A stretch of DNA of 11,710 bases from Chloroflexota bacterium (GTDB lineage Bacteria; Chloroflexota; Limnocylindria; Limnocylindrales; Limnocylindraceae): positions 1 to 11,710 of the forward strand of contig CANKMK010000008.1 in assembly GCA_947483025.1 (NCBI GenBank), given 5' to 3'. Numbering within the stretch: position 1 is the stretch's first letter; every line of letters starts with the position of its first letter. This document shows, in pieces, positions 1-7,920 of this stretch. The notes below the pieces were generated by a model. The model was given only the letters and a program-made list of their open reading frames with translations. It ran no database searches and had not been told where the DNA came from. A program made the position numbers and the translations under genes.

Positions 1-1
1 T

Positions 2-1249
2 CGTGGCGGGCTTCGCGTGGAATATCAGGTGCAGCCCGTTGACGGTGTCAGTGCCACCGCTGCCGATCTCGCCACCATCCGCGACATCATCGAGCGCCGC
101 GTCAACAGCACGGGTGTCTCTGAGCCGCTCGTACAGACGCAGGGGACCGACCGAATCGTCGTCGAGCTGCCTGGCGTCACGAATCCTGACTCCATCCGCG
201 CCCTGCTTGGCACAACCGGCCGCCTTGATCTTGTGCCGCTTCCGCGCGAGGTCTACGGCTATTTCGATGCCGCAGCGGGCCAACCACAACAGGGGACAAA
301 GCCAGTACCTAACGAGGGCGAGACGCTCAGCGACACAACACTCAAGGCGCTCTTCTCTGGTGACCAGATTGAGTCATCTGCCGTACAGATCGATGAGTCT
401 GGACGACGCGTCGTCTCGTTCAAGTTGAAGTCCGAGGGTGCAGATCTGTTCGCGACCTGGACAAAGGCGAATATCGGCTCCTACTTTGCGATCGTTCTCG
501 ACGGCGCCGTGAAGTCGGCTCCGTACATTCAGAGTGCAATCACCGGCGGCGAGGCGCAGATCTCGGGTGGTGGAGCGAGCGGCTTCGCAGCGGACGAAGC
601 GGCGAACCTCGTGACAATCTTGAAGTTTGGCTCACTCCCGTTCCCAATTGCAGAGATTGGCGTTACCGACGTGAAGGCGACCCTTGGTGCGGCCTTCCTC
701 GGCCAGGCGCTCTTCGCCGGCGCCGTGGGCATCTTGCTCGTCTTCCTCTTCATGCTCTTGCACTATCGCCTGGCGGGCGCCGTGGCCAGCGTCGCCCTCA
801 TCTTCTACGTGATCATCGTTTTGGCAATCTTCCGGCTCATCCCTGTCACGTTGACGCTCGCCGGCATCGCAGGCTTCGTCCTCTCGATCGGCATGGCGGT
901 GGATGCGAACATCCTGATCTTTGAGCGCACGAAAGAGGAGTTGCGCATCGGGAAGGGGATCGTCCCGGCTGTCGAGGCCGGATTCAGCCGAGCGTGGAAC
1001 TCCATCCTTGACTCGAACGTCTCCAGCTTGATCACGGCGTTCATCCTCTTCTACTTCGGCTCGTCAACGATCAAGGGCTTCGCCCTTGTCTTGATCATCG
1101 GCGTTCTCTGCTCACTGTTTACCGCCGTCACTGTGACGCGACTGATCCTTCGCTCCGTTATTGCGCAAAAGCGCTTCTCGTCGCCGTACCTGTACGGCGT
1201 GGCGAAGGGCGATCTCGACGCACTCGATCGGGGGGTCACCCATGGATAA
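2..1249 (+). CDS. secD: Protein translocase subunit SecD (5' end missing)
   Basis: SecD is a membrane subunit of the Sec translocase; with SecF it uses the proton gradient to pull proteins across the membrane after SecA has pushed them. The open frame reaches the left edge without a start. Its first residues, RGGLRVEYQV, match the end of the conserved LGLDLRGG block that follows the first membrane helix, so only about 40 residues should be missing. The GTG at 17 is therefore internal. Of the 415 residues present, the first 210 or so are the extracytoplasmic domain. The rest holds five hydrophobic segments, starting around LGAAFLGQALFAG. The signature GMAVDANILIFER, which carries the aspartate implicated in proton-driven function, lies at about 896-934. 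The TAVTVTR motif occurs in the last helix. The TAA stop lies 8 bases inside secF. Family identity is certain; the N-terminus is not visible. Confidence 0.97.
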   Translation, partial: RGGLRVEYQVQPVDGVSATAADLATIRDIIERRVNSTGVSEPLVQTQGTDRIVVELPGVTNPDSIRALLGTTGRLDLVPLPREVYGYFDAAAGQPQQGTKPVPNEGETLSDTTLKALFSGDQIESSAVQIDESGRRVVSFKLKSEGADLFATWTKANIGSYFAIVLDGAVKSAPYIQSAITGGEAQISGGGASGFAADEAANLVTILKFGSLPFPIAEIGVTDVKATLGAAFLGQALFAGAVGILLVFLFMLLHYRLAGAVASVALIFYVIIVLAIFRLIPVTLTLAGIAGFVLSIGMAVDANILIFERTKEELRIGKGIVPAVEAGFSRAWNSILDSNVSSLITAFILFYFGSSTIKGFALVLIIGVLCSLFTAVTVTRLILRSVIAQKRFSSPYLYGVAKGDLDALDRGVTHG

Positions 1250-2198
1250 GATCATTGCGCGCAAGCGCTGGTTCTTCCTCTTCTCGCTGCTCATCACGGT
1301 TCCGGGCCTCCTCTTCACCTTGGCAACTCCGTTCTCGGGCGGCACCGTGGGCTTGAAGTTCTCCATCGACTACACAGGCGGCACGATCTGGGAGTTCCGC
1401 CCAGAGAGCCCAGCCGATCCTCTCGTGGTGCAGGCGGCGGTTGCCAGCGCTGGTCATGAAGAGGCGACCGTCACAGAGGCTGGTACCGGCTTCTTGATCG
1501 TGCGCACGAAGCCACTCGATCTTCAGCTTGGTCAGGATCAGATTGAAAACGCTGGCGCCGAGCTTCAAGCCATTCGCGAAGCGGTGGTTGCGGCAATCGG
1601 TCCGATCGCGCAAGAGGGGTCGGTCTCTACCGTTGGCCCCGTCATCAGCCAGGATCTAACGCAGCAGGCGCTCCTCCTTGTCGTGCTTGGCTCGATCGGC
1701 ATTCTGCTCTGGATGACCTATCGCTTCCGCAACCTCCGATTCGGCATGGCAGCCCTCGCGGCACTCCTCCATGACGTGATCGTCACTGTGGGCTTCTTTG
1801 CGATCGCGGGCACCGTTGCAGGCATCGAGATTGATGCCCTCTTTGTGACCGCCATGTTGACCATCATCGGCTTCTCCGTACACGACACGATCGTGGTGTT
1901 TGACCGCATCCGTGAGAATCTCGTGCGCCACGCAGGGGCACCGTTCGGCGACATCGTCAACCACTCGATTGTGCAGACGTTGGGCCGATCATTCAACACC
2001 ACAGCGACCGTGCTGATCACGCTCCTCACCCTGCTCGTCTTTGCAGGCGGATCGATTCGAACGTTCGTGTTGACCCTCTTCGTCGGCATTCTTTCGGGGA
2101 CCTACTCTTCGATCTTCAACGCCAGCCCACTACTGGTTTGGTGGGAGGAGCGCGCGCAGGCTCGTAAGGCGGCAGCGGCTCGAACCCGCACGGCGTAG
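1242..2198 (+). CDS. secF: Protein translocase subunit SecF
   Basis: SecF partners SecD in proton-driven preprotein export. The 318-residue product has the normal length. Helix 1 is at about residues 11-30. The extracytoplasmic domain opens with DYTGGT (43-48, usually DFTGGT) and closes with VGPVIS (131-136). Five further helices follow. The signatures LLHD (175-178) and GFSVHDTIVVFDRIREN (210-226) are intact, as is TLGRSFNTTATV. The C-terminus is a short basic, alanine-rich tail. The ATG at 1242 was chosen because MDKIIARKRW is a typical short basic SecF start and because it overlaps the secD stop by 8 bases. The frame is open further upstream, but that part is a shadow of secD. A G-rich run just before the ATG is only a weak ribosome site, so translation is probably coupled to secD. 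Confidence 0.97.
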   Translation: MDKIIARKRWFFLFSLLITVPGLLFTLATPFSGGTVGLKFSIDYTGGTIWEFRPESPADPLVVQAAVASAGHEEATVTEAGTGFLIVRTKPLDLQLGQDQIENAGAELQAIREAVVAAIGPIAQEGSVSTVGPVISQDLTQQALLLVVLGSIGILLWMTYRFRNLRFGMAALAALLHDVIVTVGFFAIAGTVAGIEIDALFVTAMLTIIGFSVHDTIVVFDRIRENLVRHAGAPFGDIVNHSIVQTLGRSFNTTATVLITLLTLLVFAGGSIRTFVLTLFVGILSGTYSSIFNASPLLVWWEERAQARKAAAARTRTA

Positions 2199-2199
2199 G

Positions 2200-3987
2200 G
2201 TGCCAGCGCGGGCCTGGCGCCTAGAGCCGGTCGCGTCTCTGCATCCTGCCGCCAGCGGTGAACTCCAGGCAAGTGCAGAGCTTCTGCAACTCTTTGCCGA
2301 TCTGCTGATTCCAAAGCCCCTCCATCTCTCACTGGCAACACTCCTCCAGAGCCGTGGTCTTGCTGACCCTGTGCACGCACGTCAGTTCCTTGATCGCAAC
2401 GATCGCACCCTGCACGATCCGCACCTCCTCCCGGATGCGACCGGCCTGATTGCGCGCCTACGAGCCGCCGGCGAAGCAGGGGAGCCTGTCCTTGTGGTCG
2501 GTGACTTTGATGCCGATGGCCTCACTGGGGCGGCAATCATGATTCGAGCGCTCCGCGCAATTGGAGCGATCGCCGAGGGGTACATCCCGCAACGCGATGG
2601 GGATGGTCACGGCATTCCAGAAGGGGCGATCGCCGCCGCACTGGAAGATGGGGTTGAGTTGATCCTCGCAGTGGACTGCGGTACCGCTGATGTCGCGCGC
2701 GTTGCCGAAGCGCTCGAGGCTGGGATTCTCGTGGGCATCATCGATCACCACGCAGTGCCCCCAGAGCCGGCAAAGGCTGCCTGGCTCGTGAATCCGAACC
2801 GGCCTGATTCCATCTATCCGTTCCCGCATCTGGCCGGAAGCGGACTCGCCTTCAAGATCGCGCAGGGGATCTTGGCTGATCATCCGCAGCGCCGTGAACT
2901 CTTGGCGGAGCTCTCCGTGCTCGCGATGGTTGGTGGCATTGCTGACATGGTTCCTGTGGCAAATGAGTTCCGCGTCATTGTGCGATCGGCGCTCAAGGTA
3001 ATGAATGGTGCCGGCACCATGCCGGTAGGAATCGCCGCGCTCCTTCGCGCGGCTGGGGCGGAGGGCCCCTACCGCGCTGAAGTTTCGGGCTTCACGATTT
3101 CTCCACGCATCAATGCCGCGGGTCGTATCGGCGACGCAGCTCCAGCGCTGGCACTTCTCACAACCGACGACCCCGCAGAGGCGACTGAGCTCGCGACGTT
3201 GCTGGAGGGGATCAACCTTGAACGAAAAGAGTTGACGAAGATTGCCATCGAGGAAGCGAGAGCACTGCTCGGCCTTGTGGTTGGCTCCTCGCGCGATGCT
3301 GCGCGAGCATTCCTGGGCGACGGCCTCGTTGCTGTGCGCGGCCCATGGTCCGTGGGACTTATCGGCTTGATCGCTGGTCGCCTCAGTGAGGAGACTGGGC
3401 GACCAGCGCTCGTGGCGCACGATGACGGGAGTGGGGCAGCCCTGCGTGCCTCAGTACGCGCACCGAAGGGCTTCGCTGTTGCCGCAGCACTGCAAGAGGC
3501 GAGCGATCTGCTGATTCGCCACGGTGGCCACGATGGCGCGGGGGGCTGTTCGTTTGCCGTGGAGGCATGGGAGGGTCTTCTCCCACGACTTAGTGCGACC
3601 TGTGCCGGCCAGGCGAAGGCGCGCACGCCAGAACTAACGGTGGACCTCACAGCACCGATCGGCAGTCGCTCCCCAATCGACCTGGCCGCGCTCGCGGATC
3701 ACCTCGCTCCGACCGGGATGGGGAATCCTGAGCCCACCTTCCTCCTGCGGGACATCCCGCTCACTGCGGTGCGCCTGGTGGGGGATGGCCGCCACGCACG
3801 CCTGACCCTCTCGTTGGACGGCGCAGCCGTCGAGGCGATGGCCTTCGGGCGGCCAGATGCGGACCAGCTAGCGGGGAGCTCCGTCGACCTTGTCGTGCGA
3901 ACAGCCCAACGGACGTATCGTGGATCGGCACGAATTGAGGTGCATGTTGTTGACTTGCGGCCCGCAGTGCTGGGGGAGGGTGTATGA
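2200..3987 (+). CDS. recJ: Single-stranded-DNA-specific exonuclease RecJ
   Basis: RecJ degrades single-stranded DNA 5' to 3' in recombination and in base-excision and mismatch repair. The 595-residue product shows the DHH phosphoesterase core: GDFDADG (101-107, motif I), VDCGT (158-162), IDHH (181-184), GSGLAFK (213-219), GGIADMVP (245-252) and PRINAAGR (302-309). The DHHA1 domain follows, with GLIGLIAGRLSEETGRP (386-402) and RHGGHDGAGG (440-449). The C-terminal OB-fold begins near GNPEP (508-512). Metal ligands of the core are present. In DHHA1 some usual residues differ: the common WH-GVIG reads WSVGLIG, and GS(A/G)RS reads ASVRA. The GTG start lies one base after the secF stop, and the resulting RAWRLEP resembles normal RecJ N-termini; no better start is seen. 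The stop overlaps the next gene as ATGA. Archaeal or NrnA-type DHH proteins are unlikely given the length and domain order. Confidence 0.95.
   Translation: MPARAWRLEPVASLHPAASGELQASAELLQLFADLLIPKPLHLSLATLLQSRGLADPVHARQFLDRNDRTLHDPHLLPDATGLIARLRAAGEAGEPVLVVGDFDADGLTGAAIMIRALRAIGAIAEGYIPQRDGDGHGIPEGAIAAALEDGVELILAVDCGTADVARVAEALEAGILVGIIDHHAVPPEPAKAAWLVNPNRPDSIYPFPHLAGSGLAFKIAQGILADHPQRRELLAELSVLAMVGGIADMVPVANEFRVIVRSALKVMNGAGTMPVGIAALLRAAGAEGPYRAEVSGFTISPRINAAGRIGDAAPALALLTTDDPAEATELATLLEGINLERKELTKIAIEEARALLGLVVGSSRDAARAFLGDGLVAVRGPWSVGLIGLIAGRLSEETGRPALVAHDDGSGAALRASVRAPKGFAVAAALQEASDLLIRHGGHDGAGGCSFAVEAWEGLLPRLSATCAGQAKARTPELTVDLTAPIGSRSPIDLAALADHLAPTGMGNPEPTFLLRDIPLTAVRLVGDGRHARLTLSLDGAAVEAMAFGRPDADQLAGSSVDLVVRTAQRTYRGSARIEVHVVDLRPAVLGEGV
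3975..3979 (+). promoter_or_regulatory. Shine-Dalgarno for the TolB-like gene
   Basis: GGAGG sits four bases before the ATG at 3984, inside the last codons of recJ. It supports that start over the in-frame ATG at 4080, which also lies just before the membrane helix. It is one of few good ribosome sites in the window, so this gene may be translated at its own rate although it overlaps recJ by 4 bases. Confidence 0.55.
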
Positions 3988-5192
3988 GTGAGAGGCGGTC
4001 GCTGCAGCCACTCCCACGTACGCGCCGTGCCGCGCCGCAACCCTTCCATGGCGCGAAGCCTCCAACGAATCGCGACCTGATGAGCCGCGACGGAGCCCAG
4101 CGTCGATCGCTTAACCCTGCGCCGTTCATCGCCGGACTCCTACTTGTGCTGCTAGCGGCAGGGAGTTTCGTTGGCTTCTCGCTCAGCACTCCAGCGCCCT
4201 CCGACAACCCCAATAGCGGCCCCGAGGTGACAGAGGGGGTGACCGTGGCTGGGACCATTGCGTTTGGACGCGCCGGCTCGATCTGGAGCGTCAGTGGAGC
4301 GGGGATCCGACAGCTGACGACGGCGACTACTGATTCTGACCTTGCCTGGAGCACCGACGGCGTCTGGCTGTATGCCATTCGGCACCGCACAGAAACAGGC
4401 GGTCGCTTCCTTGGCAACGGCAAGGTGCAGCGGTACGAGATGAACGTTCCAACCCTGCTGCGGCTTTCGGCATACGGCGGCAGTGAAGAGGTGATCTTCG
4501 ATGGCCTCATCCTCGGCTCTCGGCCAGCGCTGAACTGGTCCGGCTTCATGTATGGCCCAGCACTTGCCAGCGACGGACGAATTGCGGTTGCTACGGATTA
4601 CCGAGGGAGTGACATTGGCAACGATGTCGTCATTCGCATCATCAGCGGTGATGGCCCAGCAATCTCAACGCCGACGCTTCCCCATGTCGCACCGTTCGGG
4701 CATCAGGATCCGGTCTGGAGTCCCGACGGGAAGGCGATCTACTACGTGCAGAACGGACTCTCCGAGGGCTCGTCGTCATCGCGCATCATTCGGTACAACA
4801 TCGCCAAGAAGAGCACCACGCGAATCGGGGAGAAGGGCCTCGTACAGCCAGCGATCAGTCCCGACGGGCGTTGGATTGCGGCCGCGCGCATTTCGGCGCG
4901 TGGCACGGACGTGGTGATCATGAACGCGACGACGGGTGAGGTCGTTCTGGAAATGACTCGCACTGGCAAGTCGTGGGCTCCGGCCTGGTCACCGAACGGC
5001 GCGCAGCTGGCGTATCTCTCAGCGAGTGGCAGCCAAGCGAGCCTCAACCTCGCCTCGTTCAGCGTTGCGCCATCTGGCATCCCAAATCCGCCAGTGATCG
5101 TGAGTCCCCTGCGAGACCCCGTTGATCCGAACGTTCGGCCGGCATGGGGGAGCCTGAACACCGCGCCCGTTGCAGAGAGCCCAGCACCGTGA
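3984..5192 (+). CDS. Membrane-anchored TolB-like beta-propeller protein, function unknown
   Basis: I do not recognise a named gene. The 402-residue product has a basic, arginine-rich N-terminus of about 45 residues and one hydrophobic segment (about 46-68, FIAGLLLVLLAAGSFVGF). A low-complexity Pro/Ser/Asn linker follows, then a domain of repeated blades. Five PD40-type (WD40-like TolB) motifs are readable: DLAWSTDG (119-126), GPALASDG (191-198), PVWSPDG (243-249), PAISPDG (289-295) and PAWSPNG (333-339). Topology is inferred from the positive N-terminus: inside the cell first, propeller outside. True TolB works with Tol-Pal at an outer membrane, but no tolA, tolQ, tolR or pal is nearby and the protein has an anchor rather than a cleaved signal, so I do not call it tolB. 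It overlaps recJ by 4 bases (ATGA) and pyrF by 4 (GTGA). A sensor, scaffold or envelope-binding role is possible; none can be shown. Confidence 0.85.
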   Translation: MSERRSLQPLPRTRRAAPQPFHGAKPPTNRDLMSRDGAQRRSLNPAPFIAGLLLVLLAAGSFVGFSLSTPAPSDNPNSGPEVTEGVTVAGTIAFGRAGSIWSVSGAGIRQLTTATTDSDLAWSTDGVWLYAIRHRTETGGRFLGNGKVQRYEMNVPTLLRLSAYGGSEEVIFDGLILGSRPALNWSGFMYGPALASDGRIAVATDYRGSDIGNDVVIRIISGDGPAISTPTLPHVAPFGHQDPVWSPDGKAIYYVQNGLSEGSSSSRIIRYNIAKKSTTRIGEKGLVQPAISPDGRWIAAARISARGTDVVIMNATTGEVVLEMTRTGKSWAPAWSPNGAQLAYLSASGSQASLNLASFSVAPSGIPNPPVIVSPLRDPVDPNVRPAWGSLNTAPVAESPAP

Positions 5193-6049
5193 GTCGGTAT
5201 CTCAATCTGCTCGGGGCCTCTACGGCTAGAGCGGGCTCGATCCTCTGCGTCGGTATTGATCCGGTCCCCTCATCACTCCCTCTCTCGTTCCGCGATTCGC
5301 ACGCAGGCATGGAACGGTGGGTCGACACGCTCATTGCTGCGACCGCCCCACATGCGGCCGCATTCAAGATGAATCTTGCCTATTTTGAGGCGCTCGGCAG
5401 TGAGGGAGTGCGCCTGGCCGAGCGCGTTCGGCGGCAGGTTCCAGCGGAGATCCCACTCATCATTGACGCAAAGCGTGGCGACATTGGTGCGACGGTTGCA
5501 GCCCAAGGAGTTGCCCTCTTTGATCTCCTCGGTGCAGATGCAGTGACGGCCAGTCCGTATCTCGGCATCGGAGCACTTGCCCCCTTTCTCGACCGCACTG
5601 ACAGATTCACCTATCTGCTCTGCCGCACATCAAACCCGGAGTCGGGTGAGCTGCAGAGCCTTCGCGTCAGTGCCAGTGATGCAGACCCAGAGGAGACACT
5701 TGCAGAGCGAGTTGCGCGCCTCGCTTCGCGTCGCGCGGAGGGCGCGGCCGGAAGGATTGGTTTGGTCGTGGGTGCGACTGATATCGCAGCCCTTCGCCAG
5801 GTGCGAGCGGCGGCTCCTGGTCTGCCCCTTCTCGTCCCTGGAGTCGGGGCGCAGGGGGGTGAGGCGAACGCAGTTGTCTCTCATGGCGGCGCGATCGCCG
5901 CTCCTGGCGACGGCGTGGTCGGGAGGGGGCTGCTCGTGAACGTGGGGCGCGGGATCAGCGACGCGGGAGCGGCCGACGAACGGGTGGCGGAGGCACTGGA
6001 CGCTGCAGCAGCGGAGTGGGGGCGCCGCCTCGCTATACTCGCCCCCTAA
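5189..6049 (+). CDS. pyrF: Orotidine 5'-phosphate decarboxylase (type 2)
   Basis: PyrF converts orotidine monophosphate to UMP, the last step of de novo pyrimidine synthesis, in the cytoplasm. From the GTG at 5189 it has 286 residues, the usual size of the longer type 2 enzymes. The catalytic array is IDAKRGDIG (92-100), with the Asp-x-Lys-x-x-Asp of the family. Other family blocks are LCVGIDP (19-25), FKMNLAYFE (59-67), TASPYLG (120-126), CRTSNPES (145-152), LLVPGVGAQGG (214-224) and NVGRGIS (251-257). The frame is open back to an ATG at 5144, but the added residues (MGEPEHRARC...) are unlike the family. The GTG shares bases with the TGA of the preceding gene, which favours it. No other pyr gene is in the window. 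No strong ribosome site precedes it, so coupling to the upstream gene is likely. Confidence 0.95.
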   Translation: MSRYLNLLGASTARAGSILCVGIDPVPSSLPLSFRDSHAGMERWVDTLIAATAPHAAAFKMNLAYFEALGSEGVRLAERVRRQVPAEIPLIIDAKRGDIGATVAAQGVALFDLLGADAVTASPYLGIGALAPFLDRTDRFTYLLCRTSNPESGELQSLRVSASDADPEETLAERVARLASRRAEGAAGRIGLVVGATDIAALRQVRAAAPGLPLLVPGVGAQGGEANAVVSHGGAIAAPGDGVVGRGLLVNVGRGISDAGAADERVAEALDAAAAEWGRRLAILAP

Positions 6050-6066
6050 GGGCGCCAGCCCACTAC

Positions 6067-6074
6067 GAGGAGGT
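6067..6074 (+). promoter_or_regulatory. Strong Shine-Dalgarno for tatA
   Basis: GAGGAGGT lies five bases before the tatA ATG at 6080, in the 30-base gap after pyrF. It is the closest match to the anti-Shine-Dalgarno sequence in the window. It fits the known need for TatA in large excess over TatC, but that link is inference. Confidence 0.75.
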
Positions 6075-6079
6075 TTCTC

Positions 6080-6295
6080 ATGCCAAACGTCGGACCGTTC
6101 GAACTGATTTTGATCCTCGCCGTCGTGCTCTTGGTCTTTGGGCCAGGGAAGCTTCCAGAGATTGGCAAGGCCGTAGGTAACTCATTCCGCGAGTTCAAGG
6201 ATGCAACCTCTGGAACCTCCTCTGCGCCTGCGAAGCCGCGTGCCAAGAAGGCGACAAAGCGCGCCGCAGCGTCACGCCCAAAGCGAAAGGCGTAA
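6080..6295 (+). CDS. tatA: Sec-independent translocase protein TatA
   Basis: TatA forms the oligomer that lets folded, twin-arginine-signal proteins cross the membrane. The 71-residue product has the full TatA plan: a short N-terminus, one membrane helix (about residues 7-20), the hinge [10 protein letters not shown] (20-29), an amphipathic helix ending near SFREFKD (35-41), and a charged tail very rich in Lys, Arg and Ala. The single TatA/B-family gene, with tatC next to it and no second copy in view, suggests a minimal TatAC system in which TatA also serves as TatB; a tatB elsewhere cannot be excluded. The start has the strong ribosome site at 6067-6074. The gap before tatC is 18 bases. Confidence 0.95.
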   Translation: MPNVGPFELILILAVVLLVFGPGKLPEIGKAVGNSFREFKDATSGTSSAPAKPRAKKATKRAAASRPKRKA

Positions 6296-6296
6296 C

Positions 6297-6312
6297 GTCG
6301 GTTCGAGCCGAT
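6297..6312 (+). other. Small hairpin between tatA and tatC
   Basis: TCGGT (6298-6302) pairs with GCCGA (6307-6311), one pair being T-G, around the four-base loop TCGA; a further G-T pair at 6297/6312 is possible. It ends two bases before the tatC ATG. No Shine-Dalgarno is visible for tatC, so the hairpin occupies the place where one would be. It could lower or couple tatC translation. There is no run of T, so it is not a terminator. A five-pair stem can occur by chance. Confidence 0.35.
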
Positions 6313-6313
6313 C

Positions 6314-7027
6314 ATGCCTCGCGCAAAAGAGGGCGACGCACCGGCGCCACTCGTCCATCACCTTAAAGAGCTGCGCCGACGCGTCGGCGTTGCCTTAGCC
6401 GCCGTCATTGTGGGTGGCATCATCACCTTCGCCTGGTGTGATCCGCTCATTGCGCTCCTGCGTGCACCACTTGGCGACACGCCACTCTTCTTTGTCGGCG
6501 TTGGTGACGCGTTTGGCATCCGTATGCAACTCAGCCTTATCGGCGGTGTGGCGCTCGCGATGCCGATCTGGCTCTGGCAGGCATGGGCCTTTATTCGACC
6601 TGGCCTTACGGATTCGGAGCGTCGTGCGGCGCGTCCCTGGATTCCCCTCGCACTCCTCCTTTTCATCATTGGCGTTGCGGTCGCCTGGGTGGTGTTGCCG
6701 TTTGCGGTCAGCTTCCTTCTCTCGTTTGCGACCGACGATCTCACCCCACTCATTGCGGCGGACCGCTACTTTGGATTTGTCGGTTCACTCATGCTCGTCT
6801 TTGGGCTGGCGACGGAGTATCCGATCCTCTTGGTCTTTCTATCGCGCGTGGGGGTTGTGACGTCGAACAAGCTCCGTCGCTGGCGCAGAAATGCACTCGT
6901 TCTCGCCGTGGTCGTGGGCGCATTTGCTACACCGGGAACAGACCTCGTCAGCCCAATCGTTCTCGCTGTGGTCCTCTACGTCCTCTACGAGCTCTCGATC
7001 TGGCTAGTTCGGGCAGGGGGGCGCTAA
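6314..7027 (+). CDS. tatC: Sec-independent translocase protein TatC
   Basis: TatC is the membrane receptor that binds twin-arginine signal peptides and recruits TatA. The 237-residue product has six hydrophobic segments (about 24-41, 75-93, 108-134, 155-177, 193-205 and 212-230). Family motifs are HHLKELRRR (15-23), WAFIRPGLTDSERR (91-104, containing the glutamate used in signal recognition), FGLATEYPILL (163-173, with the conserved glutamate in helix 4) and ATPGTDLVSP (205-214). The short ends are typical of minimal TatC proteins; the long basic tail found in actinobacteria is missing. ATG at 6314 is the first start after tatA and gives the expected cytoplasmic N-terminus. The stop overlaps the start of rapZ by one base (TAATG). 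Confidence 0.96.
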   Translation: MPRAKEGDAPAPLVHHLKELRRRVGVALAAVIVGGIITFAWCDPLIALLRAPLGDTPLFFVGVGDAFGIRMQLSLIGGVALAMPIWLWQAWAFIRPGLTDSERRAARPWIPLALLLFIIGVAVAWVVLPFAVSFLLSFATDDLTPLIAADRYFGFVGSLMLVFGLATEYPILLVFLSRVGVVTSNKLRRWRRNALVLAVVVGAFATPGTDLVSPIVLAVVLYVLYELSIWLVRAGGR

Positions 7028-7917
7028 TGGTCACGCCGGCAGCCCCACACAAGATCGTGCTGCTCACGGGGCTCTCTGGTGCAGGGAAGAGCACTGCAAC
7101 CAAATCGCTGGAGGATATTGGATTTCGCACGATCGATAACCTGCCCAATGACCTGATTCCCGCTCTTCTTGAGAAGATTCAACTCCAGCCTGAGCGGTTT
7201 GCCCGACTCTGCCTGGTGATTGATGCACGCGATGGTGATCCGCGCGCAGCGATTGACGCGGTTCGAGAGGCAAGCGCTGGGATCGGCCTTGAGAGTCGCG
7301 TGATCTACCTTGACTCACGAGACGATGTGCTGATTCGACGATTTAGCGAGACGCGGCATCGTCACCCACTCGGTGGACCGATTGATGCACCAAGCGATGT
7401 TGCAGGGGCTATTCGGGCGGAGCGGGACCTTCTCAGTGCGTCACGAGAGATCGCGGATGCCGTGATTGATACGAGCGATCTTTCGGCACGTGAACTGCGG
7501 GATCGGTTGGTCCAAGAGGTGTTGGGTGGCGACGCTTCCATCTCCGTGCACCTGACGAGCTTCGGCTACAAGCATGGGATCCCGCTTGATTCCGATCTCC
7601 TCTTCGATGTGCGATCGGCGGCAAATCCCCACTGGGTTCCAGAGTTGCGGCCAAAGGATGGGCGCGATCGAGATGTTGCTACCTACGTGTTGAATGACCC
7701 GGTCGGAGCATCGATTGAGGCCGCAATCGCATCGTTTGTCGCCTCAACCCTAGAGACCTATCTCGGTGATGGCCGTGGGCGCCTGAGCATCGCCATCGGT
7801 TGCACCGGTGGCCGCCATCGCTCGGTAGCGATCAGTGAGTCGCTGGCGGCGAGGCTACGGACACAGGCAGGAGCGCATACGGTCCACGTGCACCACCGTG
7901 ATGTGGAGAAGATCTAA
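7027..7917 (+). CDS. rapZ: RNase adapter / nucleotide-binding protein RapZ (YvcJ)
   Basis: RapZ-family proteins are P-loop NTPases. In E. coli RapZ senses glucosamine-6-phosphate and controls small-RNA decay for glmS; in Bacillus the homologue YvcJ affects competence, and its role is less clear. The 296-residue product has the usual length. The Walker A is GLSGAGKS (15-22). DNLPNDLI (37-44), RRFSETRHRHPL (104-115), SFGYKHGIP (178-186), DVRSAANPHWVPELRP (194-209), GCTGGRHRSVAISE (258-271) and HHRDVEK (289-295) cover both domains, including the C-terminal ligand-binding one. The frame is open upstream through tatC to 6583, but homology begins at the ATG at 7027, which overlaps the tatC stop. 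A G-rich run at about 7014-7021 may act as ribosome site. The order rapZ-yvcK-whiA is a conserved trio. Confidence 0.95.
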   Translation: MVTPAAPHKIVLLTGLSGAGKSTATKSLEDIGFRTIDNLPNDLIPALLEKIQLQPERFARLCLVIDARDGDPRAAIDAVREASAGIGLESRVIYLDSRDDVLIRRFSETRHRHPLGGPIDAPSDVAGAIRAERDLLSASREIADAVIDTSDLSARELRDRLVQEVLGGDASISVHLTSFGYKHGIPLDSDLLFDVRSAANPHWVPELRPKDGRDRDVATYVLNDPVGASIEAAIASFVASTLETYLGDGRGRLSIAIGCTGGRHRSVAISESLAARLRTQAGAHTVHVHHRDVEKI

Positions 7918-7920
7918 CCG

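Noticed and set aside
2458..3420. A 320-residue open frame on the minus strand inside recJ
   Set aside because: It is exactly antisense to a gene with complete RecJ motifs, has no recognisable domain, and such frames are common in GC-rich genes.
3761..4549. A 262-residue minus-strand frame across recJ and the TolB-like gene
   Set aside because: It is antisense to two well-supported reading frames and has no motif or plausible start context.
5144..5188. ATG at 5144 as the pyrF start
   Set aside because: The extra 15 residues look unlike any PyrF N-terminus and overlap the previous gene by 49 bases; the GTG at 5189 gives the usual length and a 4-base overlap.
6034..6039. TATACT as a -10 promoter element for tatA
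   Set aside because: It resembles a -10 box near the largest gap, but no -35-like sequence lies 15-19 bases upstream and there is no extended -10, so I cannot support a promoter.
6040..6054. Stem CGCCC/GGGCG at the pyrF stop as a terminator
   Set aside because: The stem is five pairs with no following T run, and it comes immediately before the tatA ribosome site.
6583..7026. A longer rapZ beginning inside tatC
   Set aside because: The added 148 residues are an out-of-frame reading of tatC with no homology; RapZ similarity starts at the ATG at 7027.
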